Shown piece by piece: positions 18,339 through 26,898 of a stretch of 64,000 nt of DNA. Source of the DNA: Lutibaculum sp963816555 (GTDB lineage: Bacteria; Pseudomonadota; Alphaproteobacteria; Rhizobiales; Tepidamorphaceae); assembly GCA_963816555.1 (NCBI GenBank), contig CAWFLD010000003.1, positions 165,954 to 229,953 on the forward strand, given 5' to 3'. A model generated the notes under the pieces. The model worked only from the letters and a program-made list of their open reading frames with translations. It did not search any database and was not told the origin of the DNA. Both the position numbers and the translations under genes were made by a program. Each line of letters begins with the position of its first letter. Within the stretch, counting starts at the first letter, position 1.

Positions 18339-18913
18339 CGCCCGCCTCCCGGCCGGACGGCCGTGTCCGGCTCGGGCGCCAGCGGCGCGACCGTCGGGTC
18401 GTGCGCGCGGGCGTCGGCGAAGGCATGGGCGACGGCGGTGCGGCCGGCGTCGCGGGATTCGTGCAGGCGCGCCGCCTTCTCGCGGGCGGCCCTGAGCCAC
18501 GACGAGGAGCCCTCGAGGCTGCGGTCGACGGGCGGCTGCACGTTGCGGATGGTGCCGCCGTCCTTCATGCGCTCGGCGCCGTCCCAGGCCAGCACCCAGA
18601 CGCAGCGCATCTCCGGCTTCACCTCGCAGTAGCCGCCGGGGCGCACCCCGCCGCAGGGGCCGTTGCGCAGCTGCTTCGGGCAGTTCATCGGGCAGGACAT
18701 GCCGGTCGAGGACAGGATGCACTGGCCGCACATCCGGCAGTCGAACAGGAGCCCCTTGGTGAGCCGCTCGACGGCGGCGACCGGCCGCTCGACGCGCTCG
18801 TAGCCGATGCGCGCGAACACCGGGTCGAGCGCGACCATGACGGTCTCGAGCCTGGCGTAGAGCCACTCGAAGACCCTGGCGTGGCGGACGGCGAACAGAC
18901 GGGCCCGGTACAT
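18335..18913 (-). CDS. MTHFR C-terminal cysteine-rich (zinc/Fe-S-binding) domain protein
   Basis: A 192-residue partner of the MetF-like enzyme. It carries a dense cysteine array: LFDCRMCGQCILSSTGMSC, then PMNCPKQLRNGPCGGV and GGYCEVKPEMRC (about residues 57-105), the hallmark of the MTHFR_C domain that binds metal or Fe-S. The Met at 18913 (MYRARLF) starts the conserved region. The domain is often fused to or encoded beside MTHFR variants using other electron donors than NADH; that role here is inference from adjacency and overlap. Confidence 0.85.
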   Translation of the reverse strand: MYRARLFAVRHARVFEWLYARLETVMVALDPVFARIGYERVERPVAAVERLTKGLLFDCRMCGQCILSSTGMSCPMNCPKQLRNGPCGGVRPGGYCEVKPEMRCVWVLAWDGAERMKDGGTIRNVQPPVDRSLEGSSSWLRAAREKAARLHESRDAGRTAVAHAFADARAHDPTVAPLAPEPDTAVRPGGGR

Positions 18914-19171
18914 GGAGACACCCACACTGCGCGTTCGATTCCGGGCACGCGGCCGCGCGCCCGGTCCGAGGGTAAACGGACGAGGCCCTTCCCCGATCCT
19001 GCTTCTTGCGATCCTGAAGGCCGAACGTCGTCCGCAGCGCGACGAAGACCGCCGTTTCATGGCCCGGCCGCGACAGGATCGGGATTCTGCCGTCGCCGCG
19101 GCGGCCCGCGAGGCTAGAGCGCGACCCGGCCCGATCGGATCTGGCCGGGCGCTCCAGGTCACCTCTTGGCC

Positions 19172-19214
19172 GCATGATCTGGCCCGAAAAGTCTGCAACT
19201 TTTCGGGATCATGC
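19172..19214. repeat. Long intergenic palindrome (CCCGAAAAGT element)
   Basis: A two-tier inverted repeat: outer arms GCATGAT (19172-19178) and ATCATGC (19208-19214), inner arms CCCGAAAAGT (19183-19192) and ACTTTTCGGG (19198-19207), loop CTGCA. It ends 2 bp before the osmC stop, so it may act as its terminator. From general knowledge, closely similar palindromes are scattered between genes in many Rhizobiales genomes. The remaining DNA from 18914 to 19171 shows nothing else. Confidence 0.8.
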
Positions 19215-19215
19215 T

Positions 19216-19665
19216 CTAGAGGATGTTGATCTCGACGCTTTCGGCGAGCGTGTTGGCGATGAAGCAGTAGCGGTGCGCCCGGTCCTGCATCTTCGCCATC
19301 TCGTCCGCGTCGACGGAGAAGCCGGTGTCGAAGCGCACCACCGGATGCAGGTCGATGCGCGTCACCGACGTCTGGCCCCTGGCGTTCTTGCCGAGATGGG
19401 CGACCGCGCGGTCGTGGAAGCTCGCCACCGGCCACTTCGCCTTCGCGGCCAGCGCCAGGAAGGTCATCATGTGGCAGCTCGACAGCGCGGCCGCCAGCGC
19501 CTGTTCCGGATTGGTGTTGGCGGCGTCGCCGCCCCAGTCCGGGGCGGCATCGACCGGCAGGTCGCAGTCGTCGTTGTAGCGCACCGTATGCGCGTTCGAA
19601 TACGCGCCCGGCTGCAGGGCGCCCGCGGAACGCTGCCAGTGCAGCTCGACGGCAAGGTCCGACAT
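19216..19665 (-). CDS. OsmC family protein (peroxide/hydroperoxide reductase type)
   Basis: A 149-residue OsmC/Ohr-like protein. The two redox cysteines are in ALSSCHMMTFLALA (about residue 64) and DRAHRYCFIANTLA (about 133); the N-terminus has VELHWQRS. Proteins of this family reduce organic hydroperoxides or related electrophiles with thiols. The gene follows the GcvT/DmdA-like gene by 23 bp on the same strand, so co-transcription is likely, perhaps protecting against reactive by-products of demethylation (inference). Confidence 0.88.
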   Translation of the reverse strand: MSDLAVELHWQRSAGALQPGAYSNAHTVRYNDDCDLPVDAAPDWGGDAANTNPEQALAAALSSCHMMTFLALAAKAKWPVASFHDRAVAHLGKNARGQTSVTRIDLHPVVRFDTGFSVDADEMAKMQDRAHRYCFIANTLAESVEINIL

Positions 19666-19688
19666 CTTCGCTCTCCCGGTCCGGGCGT

Positions 19689-20831
19689 TCAGGCGGCGGC
19701 GAGCCGCTTCTTGGGATCGAAGAAGGGCCGCTCCACCACGGTCGCCCGGGCCGGTCCCTGCGGCATCGCCACGTCGACGGTCGCGCCGATCACCGCGCAG
19801 TCGGCCGAGACCATCGCGAGCGCGATGTTCTGCTCGAGGCGCGGCGAGTAGACGGCCGACGTGACCTTGCCGATGGTCCTGCCGTCCCTGGCGATCGGCC
19901 AGTAGGTGGTGTTCGGCCCCTTCAGCGGCGCCGCGTCGATGCGCAGGCCGACCTGCTTGCGGCTGACGCCGGTCTCGCGGATGCGGCGCAGCGCGGCCTT
20001 GCCGATGAAGTCGGCCTCGATGTCGAGATTGACCAGCCGCTCCAGCCCCAGCTCGTAGGGGTTCGTGTGGATGTCGGCGTCGGCGTGGTACGAGAGCATG
20101 CCGCCCTCGATGCGGCGGATCGACGAGGTGTGGCCGGGCTTCAGGCCGAACGGCTGTCCGGCCGCCATGATCTTTTCCCAGAGCTCGTTACCGCGCGAGC
20201 CGTCGCGCAGGTAGAGCTCGTACCCGAGCTCGCTCGACCAGCCGGTGCGCGACACGATCAGCGGGATGCCGTCCAGCTCCGCCTCGCGCAGCCAGTAGTA
20301 GCGCAGGTCCATGATGGCGTCGCCGAACAGCGCCTTCATCACCTCGCCGGATTTCGGCCCCTGCAGCTGCAGCGGCGACACGTCCGGCTCGCGGATCGTG
20401 ACGTCCATGCCGGCATGCACGGCCACCCCTTGCGCCCACAGCAGGATGTCGCTGTCGGCGAGCGAGATCCAGAAGTGGTCGGCGGCGAGCCGGAGCAGGA
20501 TCGGGTCGTTCAGGATGCCGCCTTCGGCATTGGTGATCAGGATGTACTTGCACTGCCCGACCGCCATGGTCGACAGGTCGCGCGGCGTCAGCATCTGGAC
20601 GAAGCGCGCAGCATCCGGGCCGGTGATCTCGACCTGCACCTCGGCCGCGACGTCGCACAGGATCGCGTCGTTGACGAGGTTCCAGAAGTTCCGCTCGGGA
20701 TCCCCGAAGTCGCGGGGGATGTACATGTGGTTGTAGACGGAGAACGCCTTGGCTCCCCAGCGGATCGTCGCGTCGAAATAGACCGACTTGCGGATCTGCG
20801 TGCCGAAACCGAAATCTTCTGCGTGCGCCAT
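19689..20831 (-). CDS. Aminomethyltransferase-fold protein, GcvT/DmdA family (THF-dependent demethylase)
   Basis: A 380-residue protein of the folate-dependent GcvT fold. Conserved stretches include VQVEITGPDAARFVQMLTPRDL, QGPKSGEVMKAL, SRTGWSSELGYELYL and a C-terminal barrel with GKVTSAVYSPRLEQNIALAMV, which resembles DmdA-type demethylases more than glycine-cleavage T-protein. No lipoyl-linked glycine cleavage genes are nearby. The likely reaction is transfer of a methyl or one-carbon unit from a small methylated compound to THF; the substrate is unknown. Downstream is osmC, upstream a divergent-looking but same-strand Lrp regulator. Confidence 0.85.
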   Translation of the reverse strand: MAHAEDFGFGTQIRKSVYFDATIRWGAKAFSVYNHMYIPRDFGDPERNFWNLVNDAILCDVAAEVQVEITGPDAARFVQMLTPRDLSTMAVGQCKYILITNAEGGILNDPILLRLAADHFWISLADSDILLWAQGVAVHAGMDVTIREPDVSPLQLQGPKSGEVMKALFGDAIMDLRYYWLREAELDGIPLIVSRTGWSSELGYELYLRDGSRGNELWEKIMAAGQPFGLKPGHTSSIRRIEGGMLSYHADADIHTNPYELGLERLVNLDIEADFIGKAALRRIRETGVSRKQVGLRIDAAPLKGPNTTYWPIARDGRTIGKVTSAVYSPRLEQNIALAMVSADCAVIGATVDVAMPQGPARATVVERPFFDPKKRLAAA

Positions 20832-20993
20832 GATATTCGCCCTTCTGCGCCAACGGCCCGACCTGCGCGGCCAAGTTGAACTGGAACGATTTCTAGCGCG
20901 GGTCACGGGCCGCGTGCGGTCTTCAGACGCGACGGCGACGGATCGTCCGGACTGTTCTCGGGGTCCCCGGCAGACCGTTCAGGCGCGGGGCCG

Positions 20994-21485
20994 TCACTGG
21001 CCGGTCTTGGCCCGCAACCGCGCGAGCGCGGGCGGCTCCGACTTGATCTCTCGCGTCACGATGTAGGTCATGTACCGCTCGATCCCCAGCTCGGCCGCGA
21101 GCAGGGAGTCCATGAGGCCCTGGAAGGCCGAGAGGCTCGGGCTGAAGACCTTCATGACATAGTCCGTGCCGCCGCCCGTCGCGATGCACTCCGTGACCTC
21201 CTCCAGCCCCCGTATATGCGCCTCGAAGCGGTCGAAATCGGCCTTCCGGTGATGGGCCAGCGAGACCGTCACGATGACCTGCGTGAAGTCGACGATGCGG
21301 TCGAGCGCGAGATCGGCGTGATAGCCGCGTATGAAGCCGGCGGCCTCCAGCTTGTTCAGTCGCGCCAGGCAGGGCGTGGGCGACAGGTTGACGAGCTCCG
21401 AGAGCTTGTTCTTGCTCAGCTGGCCGTGCTTCTGCAACGCGCTGAGGATGCGGATGTCGGTGGCATCGAGGCGAACATTCTTCAT
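20994..21485 (-). CDS. Lrp/AsnC family transcriptional regulator
   Basis: A 163-residue regulator. The N-terminal HTH is LDATDIRILSALQKHGQLSKNKL followed by SPTPCLARLNKLEAAGFI (about residues 6-55), and a RAM ligand-binding domain follows with VTECIATGGGTDYVMKV. It lies 163 bp upstream of the GcvT/DmdA-like gene in the same direction and probably controls it in response to an amino acid or the demethylation substrate, which is inference from position. Confidence 0.92.
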   Translation of the reverse strand: MKNVRLDATDIRILSALQKHGQLSKNKLSELVNLSPTPCLARLNKLEAAGFIRGYHADLALDRIVDFTQVIVTVSLAHHRKADFDRFEAHIRGLEEVTECIATGGGTDYVMKVFSPSLSAFQGLMDSLLAAELGIERYMTYIVTREIKSEPPALARLRAKTGQ

Positions 21486-21600
21486 GGGACAAGCTGCTGA
21501 TGCCCTGCACGCCGACAGGGTAGGGCATCGCCAGACCGCTGGCCACCTGCCGCGCCCGCCCCGTCCCGTGCCGGCCTGATCGCGTCGACCGCCATGCCGC

Positions 21601-22170
21601 CTAGCGTTTCAGGCCGTCTATGAAGATGTCGAGCAGCCGCAGCACCCGCGCCCGCCAGTCGGGGCCGGGCTCGCGCGAATAGCAGAGCGCGTACATGGTC
21701 TGCAGAAGGTCCTCCGCCGTCACGTCCTCGCGGATCTGGCCGGCATCGGCGGCCTGCCTCAGGACCCCGTCCAGGGCGGCGAGGATGCGCTCGGACTGGG
21801 CGGCATAGGCATCCTTCGATTCCTGCGTCATGACGATCGAGAGCGCGCCGAGCATGCCGCGCTTGGTCTCGACGAGGGCGACGTTGGCATGGAGCCAGTC
21901 GCGCAGCGCTTCCAGGGGGTCGTTCGAGCCGGCCAGCCCCTCCGCCGTCTCGACGAGCCGTTCGAGATCCCTGCTGAAGACGGCGTGGAACAGCGCCTCG
22001 CGCGTCGGGAAGTGGCGATAGAGCGTTCCGATCCCCACGCCCGCCTGCCGCGCCACCGCCTCGAGGCTGGCGTCCGGGCCGCCCCTGCCGAGCACGTCCT
22101 TCGCCGTCTCGACCAGGCGCTCGCGGTTCCTCAGGGCATCGGCCCGCGGCTTGCGCTTACGCACGTCCAT
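21601..22170 (-). CDS. TetR family transcriptional repressor
   Basis: A 189-residue TetR regulator. The HTH is ASLEAVARQAGVGIGTLYRHFPTRE (about residues 32-56, motif core GVGIGTLYRHF), followed by an all-helical ligand domain. The Met at 22170 begins the basic leader before the HTH. It is divergent from the paoABC-type operon; a 17-bp palindrome in the shared intergenic region sits between the -35 and -10 of that operon, so this protein very likely represses it and perhaps itself. Confidence 0.92.
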   Translation of the reverse strand: MDVRKRKPRADALRNRERLVETAKDVLGRGGPDASLEAVARQAGVGIGTLYRHFPTREALFHAVFSRDLERLVETAEGLAGSNDPLEALRDWLHANVALVETKRGMLGALSIVMTQESKDAYAAQSERILAALDGVLRQAADAGQIREDVTAEDLLQTMYALCYSREPGPDWRARVLRLLDIFIDGLKR

Positions 22171-22188
22171 GGAAACTCGGTATCCCGC

Positions 22189-22216
22189 TTGAAAACGGAG
22201 GGCCCCTCCGTATATT
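22189..22216 (+). promoter_or_regulatory. Promoter of paoABC with TetR operator in the spacer
   Basis: TTGAAA (22189-22194) and TATATT (22211-22216), 16 bp apart, form a sigma70-like promoter pointing at paoA. The spacer holds the palindrome ACGGAGGG-C-CCCTCCGT (22195-22211), a perfect 8+1+8 inverted repeat that overlaps the first base of the -10. Position and symmetry fit a TetR operator that blocks RNA polymerase. Confidence 0.75.
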
Positions 22217-22319
22217 ATCGTCCACGGCGCCGAAGACATCCCCGGGCGCGATCTCGCGAACATCCCTGCGCCGACGCGCTCGCCCGGCTACCGGCAAATC
22301 CCACCCGAAGGGAGCATGC

Positions 22320-22817
22320 ATGCCACTTTCCATCACCCTCACCGTCAATGGCCACGCCCGCGAGCTCCAGCTCGACGACCCGCGCGTGACCCTGCTCGAT
22401 CTCCTGCGCGAGCGCCTGTCGCTGCCCGGGACCAAGAAGGGCTGCGACCGCGGCCAGTGCGGAGCCTGCACGGTCCTCGTAAACGGGCGGCGGGTCAATT
22501 CGTGCCTGATTCTGGCCGCCACGCTCGACGGCGGCGAGGTGACCACGATCGAAGGCCTCTCCGACGGCGGCGAGCTGCACCCCGTGCAGAGCGCGTTCAT
22601 CGAGAACGACGCCTTCCAGTGCGGCTACTGCACGCCGGGCCAGATCATGAGCGCGGTGGGCCTGATCGCCGAAGGGCGTGCCGGCGACGACCCCGAGCGC
22701 ATCCGCGAGGGGATGAGCGGCAACCTGTGCCGCTGCGCCGCCTATCACGGCATCACCCTCGCCGTGCAGGACGCGACGCGCCGCATGGAAGAGGGCGAGC
22801 GGGAGGACGCGGCATGA
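22320..22817 (+). CDS. paoA: Aldehyde oxidoreductase, [2Fe-2S] subunit (PaoA/YagT-like)
   Basis: Small Fe-S subunit, 165 aa, of a three-subunit molybdenum hydroxylase. It has a plant-type [2Fe-2S] site with KKGCDRGQCGACTVL (about residue 38) and a second with FQCGYCTPGQIM and GNLCRCAAYHGI (about residues 98-145). Unlike E. coli PaoA there is no Tat signal, so the enzyme may be cytoplasmic. Its stop overlaps the paoB ATG (ATGA). Substrate probably an aldehyde or N-heterocycle; aromatic aldehydes are typical for the family. Confidence 0.88.
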   Translation: MPLSITLTVNGHARELQLDDPRVTLLDLLRERLSLPGTKKGCDRGQCGACTVLVNGRRVNSCLILAATLDGGEVTTIEGLSDGGELHPVQSAFIENDAFQCGYCTPGQIMSAVGLIAEGRAGDDPERIREGMSGNLCRCAAYHGITLAVQDATRRMEEGEREDAA

Positions 22818-23869
22818 AGAGCTTCGATTTCGTACGGCCCGCCACCGTGGACGAGGCCATCGCCGCCTGGGAGCCCGGCGCGAGCTGGCTCGGCGGCGGC
22901 ACCAACCTCGTCGACCTGATGAAGACCGGCGCGCTGCAGCCCGGCAAGGTGATCGACCTCGGCCGTCTGCAGTCCCTTCGCGACATCGAGACGCTGGCCG
23001 ACGGCGCGCTGCGCATCGGGGCGCTGGTCGGCAACGCCGACCTCGCCGACGACCCGGAGCTTTCGCGCCGCTATCCCATGGTGGCCGAGGCGCTGCTCTC
23101 CGGCGCGTCCGGCCAGCTGCGCAACGTCGCGACGGTGGGCGGCAACCTGATGCAGCGCACCAGGTGTCCCTACTTCCAGGACCCGGAGGCATCCTGCAAC
23201 CGGCGCGCGCCGGGCTCGGGCTGCGATGCGCGCGAAGGCGAGAACGGCAACCTCGCAGTGCTCGGATGGAGCGACGCCTGCATCGCCACCAACCCTTCCG
23301 ACTTCTGCGTGCCGCTCGCCGCGCTCGATGCGGTGGTCGAGGTGCAGGGCCCGTCGGGGGCGCGCGAGATCCCGATCGGCGAGTTCCACCGCCTGCCGGG
23401 CGGGACGCCCGAACGCGAGACGGCGCTTGAGCCCGGCGAATTGATCGTGGCCCTGCGCCTGCCGGCGGCGGGCGCCGAATTCGCGGCCAATGCGCGCTAC
23501 CTCAAGGTGCGCGAGCGCACGTCCTTCGCCTTCGCCATCGCCTCCTGCGCGGCCGCGCTGCGGATGGAAGGCGGCCGCATCGCGGAGGCGAGGCTCGCCC
23601 TCGGCGCGGTCGCCGCCAGGCCCTGGCGCGTGAGCGAGGCCGAGGCGCTGCTCGCCGGCCAGGCGCCGGACGCCGCGCTCTTCGCGCGCGCCGCCGAGGC
23701 CGCCCTGGCCGGGGCGACGCCGTCCGGCCACAACGCGTGGAAGATCGAGCTCGCGCGCCGCACCGCCGCGCGCGCCCTCGCCATGGCCGCCGCCGGCACG
23801 CCGAAGCGCATGCCGGCCTTTCCCGCCTCTGTCTTCGGGGCGCAAGCCGGAGAACCCGCAAATGCCTGA
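22814..23869 (+). CDS. paoB: Aldehyde oxidoreductase, FAD/[4Fe-4S] subunit (PaoB/YagS-like)
   Basis: FAD subunit, 351 aa. The FAD domain has SWLGGGTNLVDLMKTG (about residue 30) and ATVGGNLMQRTRCPYF (about 110). The latter leads into a cysteine insert (CPYFQDPEASC...GSGCDA) that in PaoB/HcrB-type subunits binds an extra [4Fe-4S] cluster. This insert separates it from the XdhA FAD domain at 3617-5068. It overlaps paoA and paoC at both ends. Confidence 0.88.
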   Translation: MKSFDFVRPATVDEAIAAWEPGASWLGGGTNLVDLMKTGALQPGKVIDLGRLQSLRDIETLADGALRIGALVGNADLADDPELSRRYPMVAEALLSGASGQLRNVATVGGNLMQRTRCPYFQDPEASCNRRAPGSGCDAREGENGNLAVLGWSDACIATNPSDFCVPLAALDAVVEVQGPSGAREIPIGEFHRLPGGTPERETALEPGELIVALRLPAAGAEFAANARYLKVRERTSFAFAIASCAAALRMEGGRIAEARLALGAVAARPWRVSEAEALLAGQAPDAALFARAAEAALAGATPSGHNAWKIELARRTAARALAMAAAGTPKRMPAFPASVFGAQAGEPANA

Positions 23870-26108
23870 TACGAACCCCCGCCCGATGCGGTTCGGCTCC
23901 AATTCCGGCCAGCCGCTCACCCGACGCGACGGCATCGCCAAGGTCACCGGCACCGCGACCTTCGCCGCCGACAACAGCCCCGACGGCGTGCTGCACGCCG
24001 TGTTCGTGCCCGCCGCCATCGCCCGCGGCCGGGTCACGGGCCTCGACGTGGAGAGCGCGCAGCGGCATCCGGGCGTCACGCTCGTCCTGACGCCGCAGAA
24101 CCGGCCGCCGCTGCAGGGCGACCCGTCGGAAAAGCCGACCATGTTCTCCTTCCGCATCGAAGTGCTGCAGGACGACACGGTGCGCTATGCCGGGCAGCCG
24201 ATCGCGCTCGTGGTCGGCGAGACGCTCGAGGCCGCGACGGAGGGGGCGCGGCTCCTGAACCCGCGCTACGAGGCGGAGCCGGCGCGCACGGCGCTCGACG
24301 AGGGCGAGCCCTTCGCCTTCGAGGCGGCCGGGTTCGGCCTGCCTGCCGATGTCGAGCACGGCGACGTCGAGGCGGGCCATGCGGCGGCCGGCGCGTCGAT
24401 CGACGTGACCTACGAGACCGCCGCGCAGTATCACAACGCGATGGAGACCCACGCCGTCGTGGCGGCCTGGGACGGCGACCGGCTGACGCTCGACATGCCG
24501 AGCCAGGCGCTGATGCTCTCATGCGCGGGCTACGCCTATTTCTTCGGGATCCCGCCGGAGAACGTGACCATCCGCAGCCCCTATCTCGGCGGCGGCTTCG
24601 GCTCCAAGGCCATCCCGACCGGCCCGCAGGTGCTGGCGATGCTCGCCGCGCGCATGACGGGGCGGCCGGTCAAGCTGATGCTCACGCGGCAGCAGATGTT
24701 CGGGCCCGTCGGGCACCGCGGCGCGACGCGCCAGCGCCTTCGCCTCGGCGTGAACGACAGGGCGGAGCTGACGGTGCTCGACCACGAGGGGCTGGCGGAG
24801 ACCTCGACCTTCGACGACTTCGTGGAGCCGGCGGCGAGCGCGTCGCAGGGGCTCTACGCTGCCGGCGCGCTGCGCTCCACCCACCGGGCGGTGCGCCTCG
24901 ACATCGGCACGCCCGGCCCGATGCGCGCGCCGGGCGAGGCGTCGGGCTCGGCGGCGCTCGAATGCGCGATGGACGAGATGGCGGAGCTCGCCGGGATCGA
25001 TCCGCTGGAGTTCCGGCTGCGCAACTATGCGGAGACCGAGCCCGGCACCGGCCGGCCCTATTCGTCGAAGGCGCTGCGCGAGTGCTATGAGCAGGGCGCG
25101 GCGCGCTTCGGCTGGGCCGACCGGCAGCCGCAGCCCGGCGGGATGCGCGACGGGAACGGGCTCGTCACCGGCTGGGGCATGGGCACGGCCCTCTTCCACG
25201 CGCCGATGTTCGCCGCCGAGGCGACCGCCACGCTGCGCCCCGACGGCACCGCCGTCGTCGCGACCTCGGCGGCCGACATGGGGCAGGGCGCATGGACCGC
25301 GCTCGCGCAGATCGCGGCGGACAGTCTCGGCCTGCCGATGGACAGGGTCGAGTTCCGCGCCGGCCATTCGAGCCTGCCCGACGGCGGCATCGCCGGCGGC
25401 TCCGGCCACACCGCGACCGCCGGCGGCGCGCTGCATGCCGCGGGCACCGACGCGATCCAGCAGCTCGGCCAGATCGCGGCGGCGGATCCGGCCTCGCCGC
25501 TGCACGGCGCGGGCAACGCCCGGTTCGTGGCGCACGAGGGCCGGCTCTACGTCGAGGGCGACGACAGCCGCAGCGAGGACCTCGCCGACATCATGGCGCG
25601 CGCCGGCGTCGCCGAGATCACCGGCAGCGGGCGCGCCTCCCGGCCGCCCGAGGACGCGCAGGCCCGCGCCATGAGCTCGCACGGCGCCGTGTTCGCCGAG
25701 GTCAAGGTCGATCCCGAGCTGTGCCAGATGCGCGTGACGCGCCTGGTCGGCGCCTTCGCGGCCGGGCGGATCATCAATCCGCGGCTGGCGGAGAGCCAGC
25801 TGATGGGCGGCATGATCTGGGGGATCTCCTTCGCCCTGCACGAGGAGGCGAGGTTCGACCGCCGCTCCGGCCGCATCGTCAACGCCGACTTCGCGGGCTA
25901 CCACGTGCCCGTCAACGCCGACGTCGCGGGGCTCGAGGTGATCACGGTCCACGAGGACGACCCCTACGTGAACCCGCTCGGCATCAAGGGCGTGGGCGAG
26001 ATCGGCGTCACCGGCACCGTGGGGGCGATCGCCAACGCCATCCGCCACGCCACCGGCCGGCGCATCCGCCGCTTCCCGATCCGCGTCGAGGACCTCCTGG
26101 TGGCGTGA
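23862..26108 (+). CDS. paoC: Aldehyde oxidoreductase, molybdenum-binding subunit (PaoC/YagR-like)
   Basis: Catalytic subunit, 748 aa, carrying a molybdopterin cytosine dinucleotide-type cofactor in the family. Features in order: RRDGIAKVTGTATFAAD at the N-terminus, YLGGGFGSKA (about residue 240), GPMRAPGEASG (about 350), SAADMGQGAWTAL (about 470) and the active-site Glu in GIKGVGEIGVTG near the C-terminus. It starts 8 bp inside paoB. No dedicated PaoD chaperone follows; XdhC at the left of the window or a distant homologue may serve. Last gene before the tRNA scar. Confidence 0.9.
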   Translation: MPDTNPRPMRFGSNSGQPLTRRDGIAKVTGTATFAADNSPDGVLHAVFVPAAIARGRVTGLDVESAQRHPGVTLVLTPQNRPPLQGDPSEKPTMFSFRIEVLQDDTVRYAGQPIALVVGETLEAATEGARLLNPRYEAEPARTALDEGEPFAFEAAGFGLPADVEHGDVEAGHAAAGASIDVTYETAAQYHNAMETHAVVAAWDGDRLTLDMPSQALMLSCAGYAYFFGIPPENVTIRSPYLGGGFGSKAIPTGPQVLAMLAARMTGRPVKLMLTRQQMFGPVGHRGATRQRLRLGVNDRAELTVLDHEGLAETSTFDDFVEPAASASQGLYAAGALRSTHRAVRLDIGTPGPMRAPGEASGSAALECAMDEMAELAGIDPLEFRLRNYAETEPGTGRPYSSKALRECYEQGAARFGWADRQPQPGGMRDGNGLVTGWGMGTALFHAPMFAAEATATLRPDGTAVVATSAADMGQGAWTALAQIAADSLGLPMDRVEFRAGHSSLPDGGIAGGSGHTATAGGALHAAGTDAIQQLGQIAAADPASPLHGAGNARFVAHEGRLYVEGDDSRSEDLADIMARAGVAEITGSGRASRPPEDAQARAMSSHGAVFAEVKVDPELCQMRVTRLVGAFAAGRIINPRLAESQLMGGMIWGISFALHEEARFDRRSGRIVNADFAGYHVPVNADVAGLEVITVHEDDPYVNPLGIKGVGEIGVTGTVGAIANAIRHATGRRIRRFPIRVEDLLVA

Positions 26109-26599
26109 GGCGCGGGGCATGGGGCCCGGCGGCGTGAAGCCGGCGGGGGCCGCCCCTTCCGACATGCCTGCCGGGGCCGCCCCGCGCGGCCCCGGTGCGT
26201 GCCTCGGGGCCTGCCCTCCCTGCCGGCGCACCGGCCGAGGACCGACGGTCCGGGGGCATCGGGGCCGGGCGCGAACGACCGCTCCCGGCCAGCCGCCGGT
26301 CTGTCCGCCCCGGGACCCGAAACAGGCAGGGCTTTCGCCCGGCACAGGCCCCACGGCCGTCCCGGCGGCGCCGTTCGGGCCTGATCGCGCCGCGTGAGAG
26401 CCGCCGATGCCGGGAGCGTGCGGATCTTCGCCCGCTGCCCGGCCAGGCGCCCGCACGGCCGGTCGGCTGGTCGACGCCGCAGCGGGCTTTCAGCTTCTTC
26501 GGAAGGCATTCGGAGGCGCCGTTCCGGGCGACGTGGCCCGCAGGTGGCGCCGGTCGTCCGGCAAGGAAGAGGCCAGGGAGGCCAAGCCAGCGAAAAGGC
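26109..26599. other. Intergenic stretch before the tRNA scar, no gene seen
   Basis: About 490 GC-rich bases between paoC and the tRNA-Arg fragment. Several frames are open but none has family resemblance, a credible ribosome site or natural composition. It should contain the paoABC terminator, though I see no hairpin with a T-tract. Confidence 0.5.
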
Positions 26600-26650
26600 T
26601 GGCGCACCCGACAGGATTCGAACCTGTGACCTCTGCCTTCGGAGGGCAAA
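26600..26650 (-). other. 3' half of tRNA-Arg(CCG): attachment-site scar
   Basis: Read on the minus strand, this is the anticodon arm to CCA of tRNA-Arg: stem GCC, 7-nt loop CTCCGAA with anticodon CCG, GGC, then variable region, T-arm CACAGG-TTCGAAT-CCTGT, acceptor strand CGGGTGC, discriminator G and CCA (26600-26602). The matching 5' acceptor strand (GCACCCG-like) and D-arm are absent from the DNA to the right, which instead is unrelated. A 3' tRNA copy without its 5' half is what a tyrosine-integrase element leaves at its distal end. Confidence 0.85.
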
Positions 26651-26898
26651 TCTGGGGTGAGATCGCGCGTGGATGATCTCTCTAACGCGTTGATTTGTAA
26701 CGGTTCTCTTTGTTGCTGTCTACCCCCTGTTTGTTCTCTTTCGCTCTCTTCTTGTCCCAGAATTGTCCCACGGGGACGACCTCTGCCTTCCGTGAGCGGC
26801 TCCAAGTCGCGGGGCCATCGGCCGGGACGGCACTCGGCCGATGGCCTCGTTTCCGCGAGGAAGCTGCGGGGAGGCGGGCACGCCGCTATCGCCGGCGA

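Noticed and set aside
26600..26690. A complete tRNA-Arg at the island edge
   Set aside because: The 5' acceptor strand and D-arm cannot be found upstream; only the anticodon-to-CCA half is present.
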